Source: Tetracentron sinense (Eukaryota > Streptophyta > Magnoliopsida > Trochodendrales > Trochodendraceae). From it: a stretch of 64,000 nucleotides of DNA. Below the pieces are notes generated by a model. The model did not search any database and was not told the DNA's origin. It saw only the letters and a program-made list of their open reading frames with translations. The translations under genes and the position numbers were made by a program. Shown here in pieces: positions 30,719-45,000 of this stretch (the stretch's first letter is position 1; every line of letters starts with the position of its first letter). Location of the stretch: assembly GCA_015143295.1 (NCBI GenBank), contig CM026562.1, forward strand, positions 3,100,001-3,164,000, given 5' to 3'.

Positions 30719-32690
30719 GTAAGGGAGTACTTCAAAGGGAAATAGGGGAAGAATTTTTAAGATTTGAGGAATAGAAGTCCTATTCACACATGCATAAAAA
30801 TAGTATCTAGTCGCCCTACTTATGGGACACACAACTATTATATACCGGTATTTAGAGAGAGCGGTTTATTAATGAGGCATACTAGCTCTACTCATGCATT
30901 CCTTATTCTTATCCAAAAACTAATACTTGTTAAAGCAAGACATGTGTTAGTTTTTTTGGTTAAAAGCAAGAATGTGTTTATTTTTGGCTGAGAATAAAGA
31001 ATGCCTAAGAGTAAGGCTAGCACGACTCTTTATCAATATACTAGAACAGTTTTTTATATATTGTTGAAGGGTTAATGAGCATACAAACTATAATTTTATA
31101 TGGAGCTATAGGGTGTCAATGCACCAGGATTGGGCTTGTGTATTTGTAAGTTGACATCCCTAGCTAATGCCCTAATTAATAACTACAATCCATGAAGTCC
31201 GACATTAAAATAGCTTTATCAAAGAAAATTCTTGTCTAAGGAAACAAATTGCCATTGAGTTAGAGGCGGCAGCTGTACAATCTCCTTGGGATGGGTATCC
31301 AAATTATATTCCCTACCCCATTTTCACACTTAACAAGTATGGTGGCACTAGATTGAGACTATTCTTGCATGAATAAAGGAGTCTAAAATGATTTTGGATC
31401 ATCCCCACTAAATCATGTTTTGCTATAATTAAAGTGAAACCAATTCCTTTATTACTTATTAGCATCTTTAACAAAGCATGGGTGGAAGAGAAATATTCAA
31501 CATCATTTCCATATGCAGTGTGCTACTACTCTCCATTCCCCAATATGCCAAACACTAGGTGTTGGTTTTTGGCTGAAAACAAGAAAACTGTTGGTTTTTA
31601 GCAGCAAGTAGAGAATGGGTGGGTAGTTTGGTGTCATTCTAATTCAACTCGTGATACATATAATTGAGCTCGAGCTAGATCACGAGCTTCCCTATTATAT
31701 ATTTTAGGCTTATATACCTTTAATACTAGTCGTTGCAGAATATTATGATTCTTTTGCTCCAATGGGACCGATGACATGCAAGAAAAAACAGAGTTTTACA
31801 TCTTCCTAACAATTAATTTTGAAACTGGAACGAAATTCTCGAAAAATTAACTGCAATATGCATTTAACATGTAGAAAAACACACGAACTAAAGTCGAGGG
31901 ATTTCTCATTTTAAATAATAATAATAACCGCCCTTACCTACCTCTATGTCCTTCATGCTCATGATTTATGTCTTTTATTGATTTAATTTAATCTAGAATG
32001 AAAAATGGAGAAATGTGGGGACGAGCCATTAGAGAAGGATTTGCGAACTCGATTTGTGTTTCTTTGTAATTTATGTAAAAATTATAAGTTGTAGATTAAA
32101 ATTAATTGAGATGTGCCAAACAACTTATTGCTTGTGTTTGGCTCAATTAACAAACGAGCTTAGTCAATTAGCTCGTATCGGTCTGATAAACTCAAATACT
32201 TGACTCAGGCTCGGCTCGGCTTGACTCAACTTGACTCGTGCCAAATCGAGCAGCTCACAAGTTGGTTTGGATTGTTGACAGCCCTATGAATAGGGATAGC
32301 ATGATTCTAGATAAATTTAGACTTGGGATCTTCTCCTGTAATAGATCGCGGTGAAACTGTTAGCACATCCAAAAATTGGACACGTACTCACATATGCACG
32401 TGCCCCTAGTTTAATGCACACAGCAAGGGTGTATGGTGCTTCATTTGGTGGTTTTCGTGGTGTCTCACCTCCGGCTACCACTTGAGAAGATCCTAAGTCA
32501 CAAATTTAAAATCATGGAACCACTTTATTTTTCTAAAATTATGGGATCCAATGGATGGATGACTAAGATCATGGAAAGGTCAAATGTTGGGTCCCATCGC
32601 CCTCCTTGTGCGCCAAGTCCAACAACATTTAGAAAGTGGATGTCATGTCCTTGGACGGTTCATATTGTCTAAGAGATCTTTGATCGATTC
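30719..32690. other. Intergenic, no gene seen
   Basis: Mostly AT-rich. A weak foldback lies at about 30865-31030 (GGCATACTAGCTCTACTC against GAGTAAGGCTAGCACGACTC). At 32150-32295 there are clusters of AGCTCGT/GGCTCGGCTTGACTC motifs ending TTGACAGCCCTA, resembling a degraded hAT end. The open frame at 32433-32672 has no known domain. Confidence 0.45.
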
Positions 32691-32712
32691 CTAGGTCAAA
32701 CAACAATTTAAA

Positions 32713-32780
32713 CGGCGCCAAAATCGCGGGAACATCCACGTGGCAGACAATGTTCGTCGCACGTGCTACGGACAGGGCGA
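32713..32780 (+). promoter_or_regulatory. E2F-like site and G-box cluster upstream of actin
   Basis: GGCGCCAAAATCGCGGG at about 32715 holds, on the minus strand, TTTTGGCGC, matching the E2F consensus TTTSSCGC. CCACGTGGC at 32738 is a G-box, and GCACGTGC follows near 32760. They lie roughly 600 bp upstream of the actin leader. Whether they act on actin is inferred from position only. Confidence 0.4.
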
Positions 32781-33344
32781 CCTGATCTCCAGGTTGTTAG
32801 CAGTGGATTTCTGAGTTGGCATGACCCTTTTATCAGCCCTCCAAATAATTACCCCAACCCACTAAAAGCGCAAAAACGGATTCCAAGTTACAAAATTAGG
32901 GGTCGCTTTAAATTACGAATTTACCCCCTCCATATGACCACCGTATCTCAAAACTAATTCATTCAAACACCTAAGGGCTATTTCCGGAATTATAATAATT
33001 TATCTGCATTCAATCAAATATTTCTACCTTTGGTCCATTGAATTCCGTACGATGTTTGTTATTCATACCTCTTCCCGTTTCTAATAACTTCCAAGTCTTC
33101 AACAAGGATTTATTCACGACTCGGACAAAAGATCAGGGGTATATTTGTCCTCACGGTGAAAATATAATAAAAAAAGGGGCTTATATTGGAACAGCTGTTT
33201 CCACCATGACCAGTACGAGTCATCGAGGCCGTAGATCCGATTGTAATAACGGACGGTGGGGATTAGAGAGAGTGAATTTGTGGTTCATTTAAGTCGAATT
33301 TCATTTGGAGGGGCGAGTTTCATTTAGACGAATTTCCCTTTTAA

Positions 33345-33437
33345 AACACAAGGGCGGGCAGCTGAGAACAGAGGCCGTTAAGAGAGAGAGAGAGAGAGGT
33401 TTGAGATCCTCAAGAAGGAGAAATTTAGGGTTCAAAG
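33345..33437 (+). other. Actin leader exon (5' UTR)
   Basis: A GA-rich leader (GAGAGAGAGAGAGAGAGG near 33380) ends at CAAAG|GTACTC (33437/33438). It carries TTTAGGGTT, the reverse of the telo-box AAACCCTAA, common in leaders of housekeeping and growth genes. The start is estimated; no clear TATA box was fixed. Confidence 0.55.
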
Positions 33438-34066
33438 GTACTCTTGTTCTCACTCATGCAATCTCTTTTAGTTTTGAGCAGTTTTATGTAGATCGATCCT
33501 TTGAAGAACGTTTGGATAGATCGCCATTATCGATCTGTAATCTCCTTGTTGTTTGAGAGATCCCAATGTGGAAAAAATGATAATCTCCTTGTTGTTTTAG
33601 AGATTCTAATGTGAATTGTATCTGTTTATTTAAACGATTTGTTAGTTTAGAGCGATTTGTAATGCATTATTCTGCATTTTCTTTTGAATTTGTTAACGAA
33701 GAGAAATTCAAGAATTTTATATGTTTTATGATCTGGTTTTAATTTTTGAGTTCATTTCTATTGGTATTGTTTTGATTGTGAATCAAATGTTTAGATTTTC
33801 TGTTGTTTTGGATCTGCATTTGCTGCTCTTTGGGTTCTCGAGTGGTAAAATTGAGTAAATTTGCTCTTAACCTCATCTTAGCTGAGAATTTTCAATAATC
33901 TAGTTTGTGCATTGTGATTGCAATATGTTCACAGAAAATGTTGAATTAATTTGTTTTAATTGATCTGTTTGTCTTCTAGATCATTATGTTCCTGTTTATG
34001 GGAACATGATATTTTAAACAATAAATTAGCTTCAGAAGCTCTTATATTCAAATAAATATTTTATGA

Positions 34067-34134
<68 letters not shown>

Positions 34135-35206
34135 TACAATAGTTATTTGGTTTAATTTTCTTTCATTTGAGCTAGTGATTATTGCTGATCTGCATATCTT
34201 GTTCAGTTGTATGGAATTGGATTTTTTTTTTCTTTGACTAATATATTCCTAATCAATGTGTGATTGCTGCTATTATTACGCTCATAATCTGTATTTCATG
34301 GTGGCATCATCTTGTGGCATCCCTGATCCCATTTATTGACTGTTTGATTTAAGATTATTTTTTCACGTTTTGTTTCTCCCATAAATTGTCGTTATTGTTT
34401 TTTTTAACTAATATTCATATAAAGAGCTAAAACTGTAAGGAATTTAGTAATTCTCTGAACTTGAAGAGCCAAAATCATGATACAAGATCAACTGATCCTG
34501 GCAATTTTAGGTTCAAAATCTTTGGGATTTGATATTTAAATATTTTGTGAGAACACTACAGACTTGATATTTCTAGCTATTTTTGCATTGAAAAGCGAGA
34601 TCCTTACTCCAATCCTAATGTTTTCAGAGAAAAAAATTTGGGTGCTACCTTGATATTATTTTTGTGATTATTACAGTTCCAGTTGTATATTGCAGTTAAA
34701 TTGTTCATCTTTTTTTTTTCCCCCTTATTCATTTAAAATTATGATTACCTCTAGATCCTATACTATATTCAAATGACTGAAATTTTTATCATGTACTTTT
34801 CTCTTCTTCTGGATGACAATGGAGTTTTATATTATTCTGAAGTAGACTGGCTTGTGTGACATTAAACCATATTTTGATGACCAATTGAATGGATCTGAAA
34901 CTTAGTAATGGAGAAACTAGCTGCTAGATGAATTTCCATAATCTTTTGTGTGCTATTTCATTTGGAATAAACGGAATTGGCCAAAAAATTCTTAGGCAAA
35001 TCAAAAAATTGGATGCAACAAATTTACTATGTGAGAAGGAAGCTGGGTATATTAGAGCAACCATTACAAACTGGAAAAGAAGAGATTCTCAGATTGAATT
35101 TTGATAGAAATTGAAATTTAATTTATATTCATGAGATGACCCAATTAATTTTGTTATACAATCGTTAAACTTTTCTCATATGAATGTTGATACCTTTTTC
35201 CAGCAG
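33438..35206 (+). other. Actin leader intron (1769 nt)
   Basis: It runs from GTACTC to TTTTTCCAGCAG, 10 bases before the ATG. An intron in the 5' UTR just before the start codon is a general feature of plant actin genes and often raises expression. It is T-rich and contains a compound microsatellite (separate entry). The acceptor could also be the AG three bases upstream. Confidence 0.75.
34070..34135 (+). repeat. Compound (CT)n(AT)n(AC)n microsatellite
   Basis: About 14 CT units run directly into about 13 AT units and then AC units, inside the actin leader intron. Confidence 0.95.
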
Positions 35207-35216
35207 GTGATAGAAG

Positions 35217-36927
<1,711 letters not shown>

Positions 36928-37300
36928 TCATGCACGAGAAGCGGATAACTGGATGAAGAGAATTATACTTTCTTATCTCGGAAATGCTTCTGGTCATGCA
37001 GTTGTGGGAAATGCTTCTTTATTTCTTCCCAGTTCCATTTTCTCTCTCTTTGTTTTCTTCCTCTCATTTTTATGTTGGGACAATGACCTTGAAGGAAGGC
37101 GAGGTGATCACGCCTAAAATCAAATTTTTTTTTTCTCACTATTATATATTCTCAGAAGTTGTGTATTTTTACTGTTTCGATTTGGGTCATTACTTGTTTA
37201 GCGGCGTCCTTTTGATTATTAAACAAATAAATGTCATTTTCCATGTTGCTTCTTCTAACTTGGTTCTTCCTTGTTCCACTAAAACATGTCTGCTGCTGGA
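36928..37300 (+). other. Actin 3' UTR
   Basis: Noncoding sequence after the TGA. GGAAATGCTTCTG from the end of the last exon recurs at about 36979 and in shortened form near 37009. AATAAA at 37226-37231 is the best polyadenylation signal. Both boundaries are estimates apart from the stop codon. Confidence 0.6.
37226..37231 (+). terminator. Actin polyadenylation signal candidate
   Basis: AATAAA about 300 nt after the stop codon, preceded by T-rich sequence. Confidence 0.5.
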
Positions 37301-38939
37301 TCCCTTTGGTAACTAACCATAACAGGAACCATCATGTGCGACATATATGAGAGTTGGGATATCCTTTTGTTAGTCGTCATGCTAATGGGGCAGCCATTTC
37401 ATTGCCAGACATTGCCTTAATGCCCACTATGGCCTCTAATGGCTCTGTCTCAAAACCAAATAACCCCCCTTCTAGCTAACACGCTCTCCCTCACCCACCC
37501 AGTAGCATAATCCATATACCATAGTGGACCTAGTGGTACCACTGTAGCAAACATGGACTATGTTTTTGAAATCTCCTTCATTTAATGGTAGAACCTACAT
37601 AGTATCTGTCTGTAGAGAAGTAAGAAACTTCATTTGAGGATTTTTCATTTTGATTTGTCCCATCTAATTCAGTTCCCAATACATAGGAAAAGAGGGAGAA
37701 TTTAAGTTGATAAGAAGAGCAAAGGGTGTTGGAGAAAACATTTGTAGTTCTCTTTTATCTTCTTTACTTGGAGACAAACCACCCACCATTCATACGTTTG
37801 CATCTCCCAAAGGTAAAATTCCTTCTTCTTCCTGTACTTGAATCAGTTTCCCCTTCTCCCCCTCTTGTTTGAGGAGATGGAATTTTCAGTGATAGGAGTT
37901 CATGTTGGAATAGGATTAAGAAAAGCTTGAATGCTTGGAGATGGATTTCCAGGCATCAGAACTAATATATGGATTTTGTATTTGAGAACTCTCCTTTAAT
38001 AATGTTATCATTAGCTCCTCGTTTTCTTCCATTCCTGAGCCTAGCTCATGAAGTGCGGATCGATCAATGGCTCTTGCCTGTTTTATATGGTTAAAAATTG
38101 ATCCTAGGACAGATTTTTCATGTCTCTTCGCTGCTAAAAAAAGTTGGAAATTAAAATTGCATGTGGCCCCAGTAACTTTTTAAAAAAAAAACAATATGCT
38201 ACAAAATTCCGCTGAGAAACTACAAATTCATCATACCTAAAGATAATCCTAAGGGAAGGAGATGAGGATTAAAAATACTGTTTCGGTATCAGTTTCAGAT
38301 GATACATACAATTATTTCATTTAAAAAAATCAAATAAGTTATAGAAACTAAATTTACCAAACACAAAGTCATGGTAAGCGACTCAAAGACAAAGTATCAA
38401 AACACAATTACAATTACACAACGAATTAAAACATAAATAACTAATAAAAAATTACATCAAGTATCGTACAGGAGGCTATATGATTTTTATTTCAATGTGT
38501 GAAAGAATAAATAATAAGTAACTCAAGTGGGCCGTAATTTGGAAAATCCTTTACTCCATCCTTTTCTTGACATACACACGTAATCTGTATTGTTTTTCCC
38601 TTTAGGTGCCTGGCTTTCTTTTTCAGGAACTTGGTAGACTTAAATATTTCCAAGAAGGAATTAAAGAAATGAGACCACAGCCCAAGTATCAAGTGCTATA
38701 AAACTGAGAGAAGATGCAAATAAGATATTTCTAGTGAATTATGCAAGCCAAACAATTTCTGAGTTAGAAACGTATCCAACTAACTGACTATAATTTGTAT
38801 CTTCTGATTTAAAATTACCACAAACCAATTGGCAGCAATACACAAATAGATGTAATTGAGCAGTTGATGGAGTAATTCCTGAACATAGAGTTGTTGGCTA
38901 AACGCCTACCTGTTTCTTGTCCATCATTACAACAGAACT
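37301..38939. other. Intergenic between actin and callose synthase (convergent 3' ends)
   Basis: No gene is supported. The actin and callose synthase genes converge here. Open frames such as 38492-38692 (minus) have no known domain. Confidence 0.5.
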
Positions 38940-38945
38940 TTTATT
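38940..38945 (-). terminator. Callose synthase polyadenylation signal candidate
   Basis: AATAAA on the minus strand, about 118 nt beyond the stop codon of the callose synthase gene. Confidence 0.45.
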
Positions 38946-39062
38946 TATCACTGATATTGGATTTACAATATTTAAACTAAGATCTATGCCTGTTTTCTGT
39001 GCAGTTGAGGTACAAACATGGGGATCTCTCTTACTGTCATGAAATGGCCCTTCAGCACAAAT

Positions 39063-42000
39063 TTACTCCTTATTGCTGGATGAGTGGTCCTTCCTATGCC
39101 CACCAAGAATACGAGAAATTTGAAGACCTCTGCTGAACGCTTGGTTGAACAACATTCGTGTTTGGAATTCTGAGACAAATGGGAACCATGCAAGAAATGC
39201 AACAGGGGTGAACAGAAGTAAACCCATGACAAAATCATAGCCACGAGCAAGTGTCCGAACTGATCCCCAGAAGCCAGCTCGACGGACAAGGGGCTTACAA
39301 GCTTGTGCAATCTGGAAAAAAGAGAGATAACAAAGGATATTTAACCCAAGAATATATTAAAAAGGAGAGGTAGAGGAGCAACAATTGACTTAGAAAATAT
39401 TTTATTCCCAGCAATAGCAAGCGGCACACACAGATGCATGGGAGCAAAAAAAAGTAAGGAAAAAAGTAACAAACATGAATGCCTAAAATGCATCACTGAC
39501 CTGAAGCATTCCCCATCCCGTTGGCATGAATGCAAGAATGCATACTATTACGTCCTGCACTGTCATGTGGGGGAGTGCGATCAAAGTGATCAGAATGGCA
39601 AGAAACGTCAGGAAGATAAGCCCCTTGATTAGTCGAAACACTAGCTGAAAGTTTGCACTGAATTTTCGCCTTCCAAAGGAGACAGTCTGCAAAACAACCA
39701 TCAATCCAAGAAAGTATACAAAATCAAATTCTTGCCTATTATCAAACCAAAACCATAATAGAACTCGTACAGACAAATCAGACTTCCTGAAAAGAAAAGT
39801 GCCATGAAAAAGTGCAAATATATTGACAAACATCTGAACTTGCATCACATTCTGATGCTCAAAGCTTTCAAACAGGTGCAGTCATATTGATCCAATGCCC
39901 ACATACAACAGCCACAGGTAACTGTATCAGAACCCAACTACCATGACCTGTGAATCACAGGAGGCTATATAGGAAAAAAGAAGTGCCTCTGTTTTATGGA
40001 CAGTCTTTATGTAATACAAAGTCTCCATGTGGCTACTATCAGTAATTAAAGAACCTATTACTGATTTTGGTATATAGGGGAGGAATTACTACAGGGGTGC
40101 TTCTTGAAATGTGTCACGGCTCCCTAATATTTCTAGACAGAATAGAAATTCAAGGATTTTTGCTACTCACCTTCATCAAAAACAATATTAGAAAGATGAC
40201 AAACCATGAAATGCCATAGACCTGTAACACAGCGAAAAGTAAATGTAATTAATTTCAAAACTGCCGTCTCGAGAAAAAGATAAAATTGTTAATTTCAAAA
40301 CTGTCATCTCGAGAAAAAGAAAATTTTATTTAGACATGTGTATACTTGTAAAAGCAAAAAGAAAACTGCAAAAATGTACCAGAAAACTTTTGTTGTTCTT
40401 TGCTATATTCAAGTGATATACGAGCCCATACTGATAAATAAAGAATCGCAATGCTAACAGTATCTCAACAATTGTACCACGCTTTCCAGAATAATGCAGA
40501 TGTTCTTGTTCCTTCTCCCACCATGATTCCCAACTTTTTTCTGGAGGTACACCGATCCCTCCTCGGTTGCTTATCCACTTATTCCAGTCAGTCCAGTCAT
40601 CAACAATCTTTTGCCATTCGAAACCCGATGGATTGAAAAGGAAGGGAGCAAAAAGCCACGTACCCACCATAATCCACATAGATACAGTAATCAAGACATA
40701 TGCAACCGCTTTTCTATATGAATGACCAAAAATTTGGTAGACAATAAGCAGAATCATCAGTTCGATTCCCTTGACAAAGTGACTACGGGAGTAGAACCTA
40801 TAGTTGTCGGCAAACTTGGCATGGAACACCACAAATCCACGACCTGTAGCTCTATATTCTGCGCCTCCATGAAGCAAAGTCCTTCCATAATAGTGGGTCT
40901 TGGTTCCAAGAGAAAATGTGAAAAAAACAGTGGCCAGTTGTAATTGCATCAGTATGAAATCACTTAGTGCAGTGCGGAACCCCCTTTCTAGGCCAATTTC
41001 CATCATCATAGGCAATGACATCAAAAACCCAATTTGCACAAAGGACTGAGAAGCAAGAGCCACTTGAAGAGACTTGTTGTCCCGAATAGCTTTTTCAGTA
41101 CTCAGTCCTTCTTCAAGTCCACTAAGAACGAGATAAAGGCGGCCATAAAGAAATACATACACCGTGAGCACAGTTATCTGTCAGAAGAAAACCAGAAAAA
41201 ATTTAGATAACTATATGAGATCATGAAATCTATGAAGAAAGTAATGGGTAAAATTTGAGTCATACCAGGGTACTGAAATAGAAACCAACTGTGGTGAAGT
41301 AACATGACAACATCCGGAAGAAATCAAATCGGTGTCCAAGCCTGTATATGTCACGACTCAACGTCTGCTCACCATTCCCATTAGCTATCTTTGCTTCAAA
41401 CAGTGATATCTGGTTAAGACCCACATCCCTCCCTTTGCCAACTTGCATGTATTCATGATGAGTAACGTTACCCTCACGAAGTGTAGAATTAAAACCTACA
41501 GGTCACAGTCCCATGAAAAAGAAACGTGGTGAAGCTTAGATCATGTAAAATCTCCAATTTACAAAGAAGATAAAATTTTACAATTTTGAGCATGCCTGCA
41601 AATATGTCCTCGCTCAAATTGATGATCTTGGATGCTTTACTTACACCTCCCCTTGCCAAATGAAACAGTCTATCAAACACGTCCGGATGACCATAGTGGA
41701 ATCGGACCCTAGGTGTGCAGAAACATTGAAAACAATTGAATTGAAGTATATTCAACGAGAACTAGATAACCATAAAACAACATAAAAGCGAGTGAAAAAC
41801 ATGTAGGAAATAAATTTTTTAATCAGTAACACATGTAGGATAAATTTTTTTGTCACTAACACATGTAGGAAATACTGTGGCCTTGCAATCTAAACATGTT
41901 CCCTTAGATAAAAGGAAAAAAACACACCTAATTGTTCCTAGATCTATGTTTTACAATTCACCCTCTTCATAGATGACTTATCCGAACTATTTGGGGCACA

Positions 42001-45000
42001 CTCGAACGAGCAACTGTTTGTTTCTTACTATTTCAAGTGACCAAATTGCCTCCAACAAAGGTGCAGTAGCCATAGACAGAAAAGTGATCAATAGACAAGC
42101 ATGCCCAATTAGCATCAGGTACTCACATCAGGATGACTATGAAAAGTTAACAAATATGCATCAATCCACATTGGCTAGATCTTAGATTCGAATAAATTTG
42201 TGCCAGAGGAAAATGTGTGTGATTTATTGGAAGAGACAGGTATGCTCAGTGCAAAACCAGTTGATACTCCAATGGATCCTCATCTCAAACTCCATTCACA
42301 TGAAGGATAGTTATTGGAAGATCCTGGTTTGTACAGAAGACTAGTTGGAAAACTCATTTATTAAACTATAACAAGACATGATATTACATTCTTTGTAAGT
42401 GTGGTCAGTCCGTTATGGAAAATCCCAGCACTCCGCAATTTGATACAGTTATGAGGATATTGAGATACTTGAAGAATGCACCTGAGAAAGGTATCTTGTA
42501 TAGATCTCATGGCCATCTTACAATAGCAGGGTACTCTGATAAAAAATATGCAAGATCAAGAATTGGAAAAAAAAAAAATCCAACTGGCTATTGTACATTT
42601 GTTGGTGGTAATGTGGTTACATGGAAAAGCAAGAAACGGAATGTCATTGCCAGGTCTAGTGCTAAAGCAGAATTTAGATTTATGGCGCACACAACCTATA
42701 AACTTGCATGGCTGAAATCACTATTACAAGAGTTAGGATTTGAAGTCCAAGATCCCATGCTCCTACACTGTGATAATCAAGCTACTATTCATAGCAAGGT
42801 TTTAAATAACGGTTTTGGTTTGCATAACAGTTCTGATCAAAACCTTTATGTAACGGTGTAATGTAACCTATTTCGGTCATTTTTTTGATCAACCTAATTC
42901 GGTCGTTAAAACCTAAATTTGTATCGTCCCCACCATTTTGTAAATACAAAATTAAAGAAAAAATGTTTATATTTAATAAACAAACAAAAACAAAAGCATA
43001 TTAGGCATGGAAATTCTCATGTATTAATTAACACATAATGAGAAAAAATGTAAGTGGACAACCCAAATCGTCATAGATTTCCTTTAAAATCCATGAATAT
43101 ATTTTCTAAACTTTCCAAATGTATTGTTACACTTCTAGTTTATACATGTGTATATCCCATAAACTGAATGCAATCATTTATCTCTACTCGTGTGTACACT
43201 TATGTTAATCTTATAGACTTGGAGTAATCTTTATTCCGGCTGTTCTTTCCAAAACTGATTGTTTTTAATTACTGAATTATGTTATTTGTATAAATTTGTG
43301 TTGTATATATGTATATATATATACGCACAATGCATCGGTGCTTTTAGGAAGTAATGTATTGTGGTGACTCATTCATATTTTAGCATATCTTTGCATCAAA
43401 ATAAGTTTTCCTTTAAGTTTTCATGAGTTCCCATGCATTTCCTAAATTTTGTACAACATTTCGGTGTGAACCGATACTACATGCACCTTGACACCTAGAC
43501 TTAAACCATAGGTCTCCCCAATCCCCATACCTCATAATAAATAACAGAAAAAATAAGACGTCACTATAATTCATGTGAGAAGGAAATGGAGTTCTAGTGT
43601 GTTTCGTCATTGACAACTAACACACAACAAGACACTATTGCTATTTGAAGATTGACAAAAGTAGAAAATTAGGAATAGTTAACTAGGGGTTTATGGAAGA
43701 GAAAAAGGGGAGAAGAGGAAGAAGGAAGGGGAATAGGGTATGAAATTAATGTCTCCATCCCTTTAGTTTTTCTTTTATATTACTAATAGAATGAAACTAT
43801 GAAAGGACATAAATGCCCTTAGTTACATAAAAGACAATAGACAATATAAAAACATAACATAGTAACTAGATAATAAAACTGTAATGGGCTTATTTATATG
43901 ACCCATTACGACACTCCTCATGCGGAGCATAAATGCCCACATGCCAAGCTTGCTAATAAGCCCATGATGACGTGATGAAGCAACCGCATTCGTAAGAACA
44001 TCTGCTAACTGATCTTCTGTTCTTACAAAGACGAGACTATTTATCTTTGAAACTATCTTCTTCTCAATTCCAGTTCTGGACCGCTCCAAGTAGAATGTCT
44101 GCCAAATCCAATATGTTTGGTCTTGTCATGTTGTACTGGGTTATATGCAATGTTAATAGCAACTCTATTATCACAATAGAGTGTAATCTCTGATGGGTTT
44201 GAGAAATCCAATTTTGTCATCAAGGTCTTAATCCATAATAACTCACAAGCTCCATGAGCCATGGCTCTATACTTTGCTTCGGCGCTAAATCATGCAACCA
44301 CATACTGCTTCTTACTTCTCCAGGTAACCAAATTTCCACCAACCATGATGCAATAACCTGACGTAGATCTGCGATTTGTGACTGACCCAGCCCAATCAAC
44401 ATCTGTGTACGCCTCTACCTTCAAGTACCCATTCTGTCTGAATAATAACCCTCGACCTGGTAAAGACTTTACTCAAAATTCGTTCTGCAACCTCAAGGTG
44501 TATAATCCTAGGATTGTGCACGAACTAACTGATTACACTCAAGACGAGTCAAGAATAAGTAAATTAGCCTACCAACAAGTTTCTAGAACATACCAACTTC
44601 TTCAGGTAACTCGCCACTCTTATAGTTAAGCTTAACATTAGCTTTCATAGGAGTTGCTACAGGTTTTGAGCCAAGTTTCCAGTGTCTTCCAACAAATCAA
44701 AGATATATTTTCTCTTAGATATGAAGATGTCAGTCCTTGAATGGGCAACTTTAATCCCAAGGAAATACCTGAGTAAACCAAAATCTTTAATCTCAAACTC
44801 TTTGACCAAAAGATCCTTAAAATTTTGTATCTCCCCTGGGTTATCTCCAGTTACAACGATATCATTTACATACACTAAAAGTGCAATAGTTGTGTTTCCC
44901 AAATGCTTCACAAATAACGTATGATCTGAGTGACATTGAGTATACTCAAACTTCTCCTCGGCTTCACTAAACCTTTCAAATCAAGCCTAGGGGACTGTTT

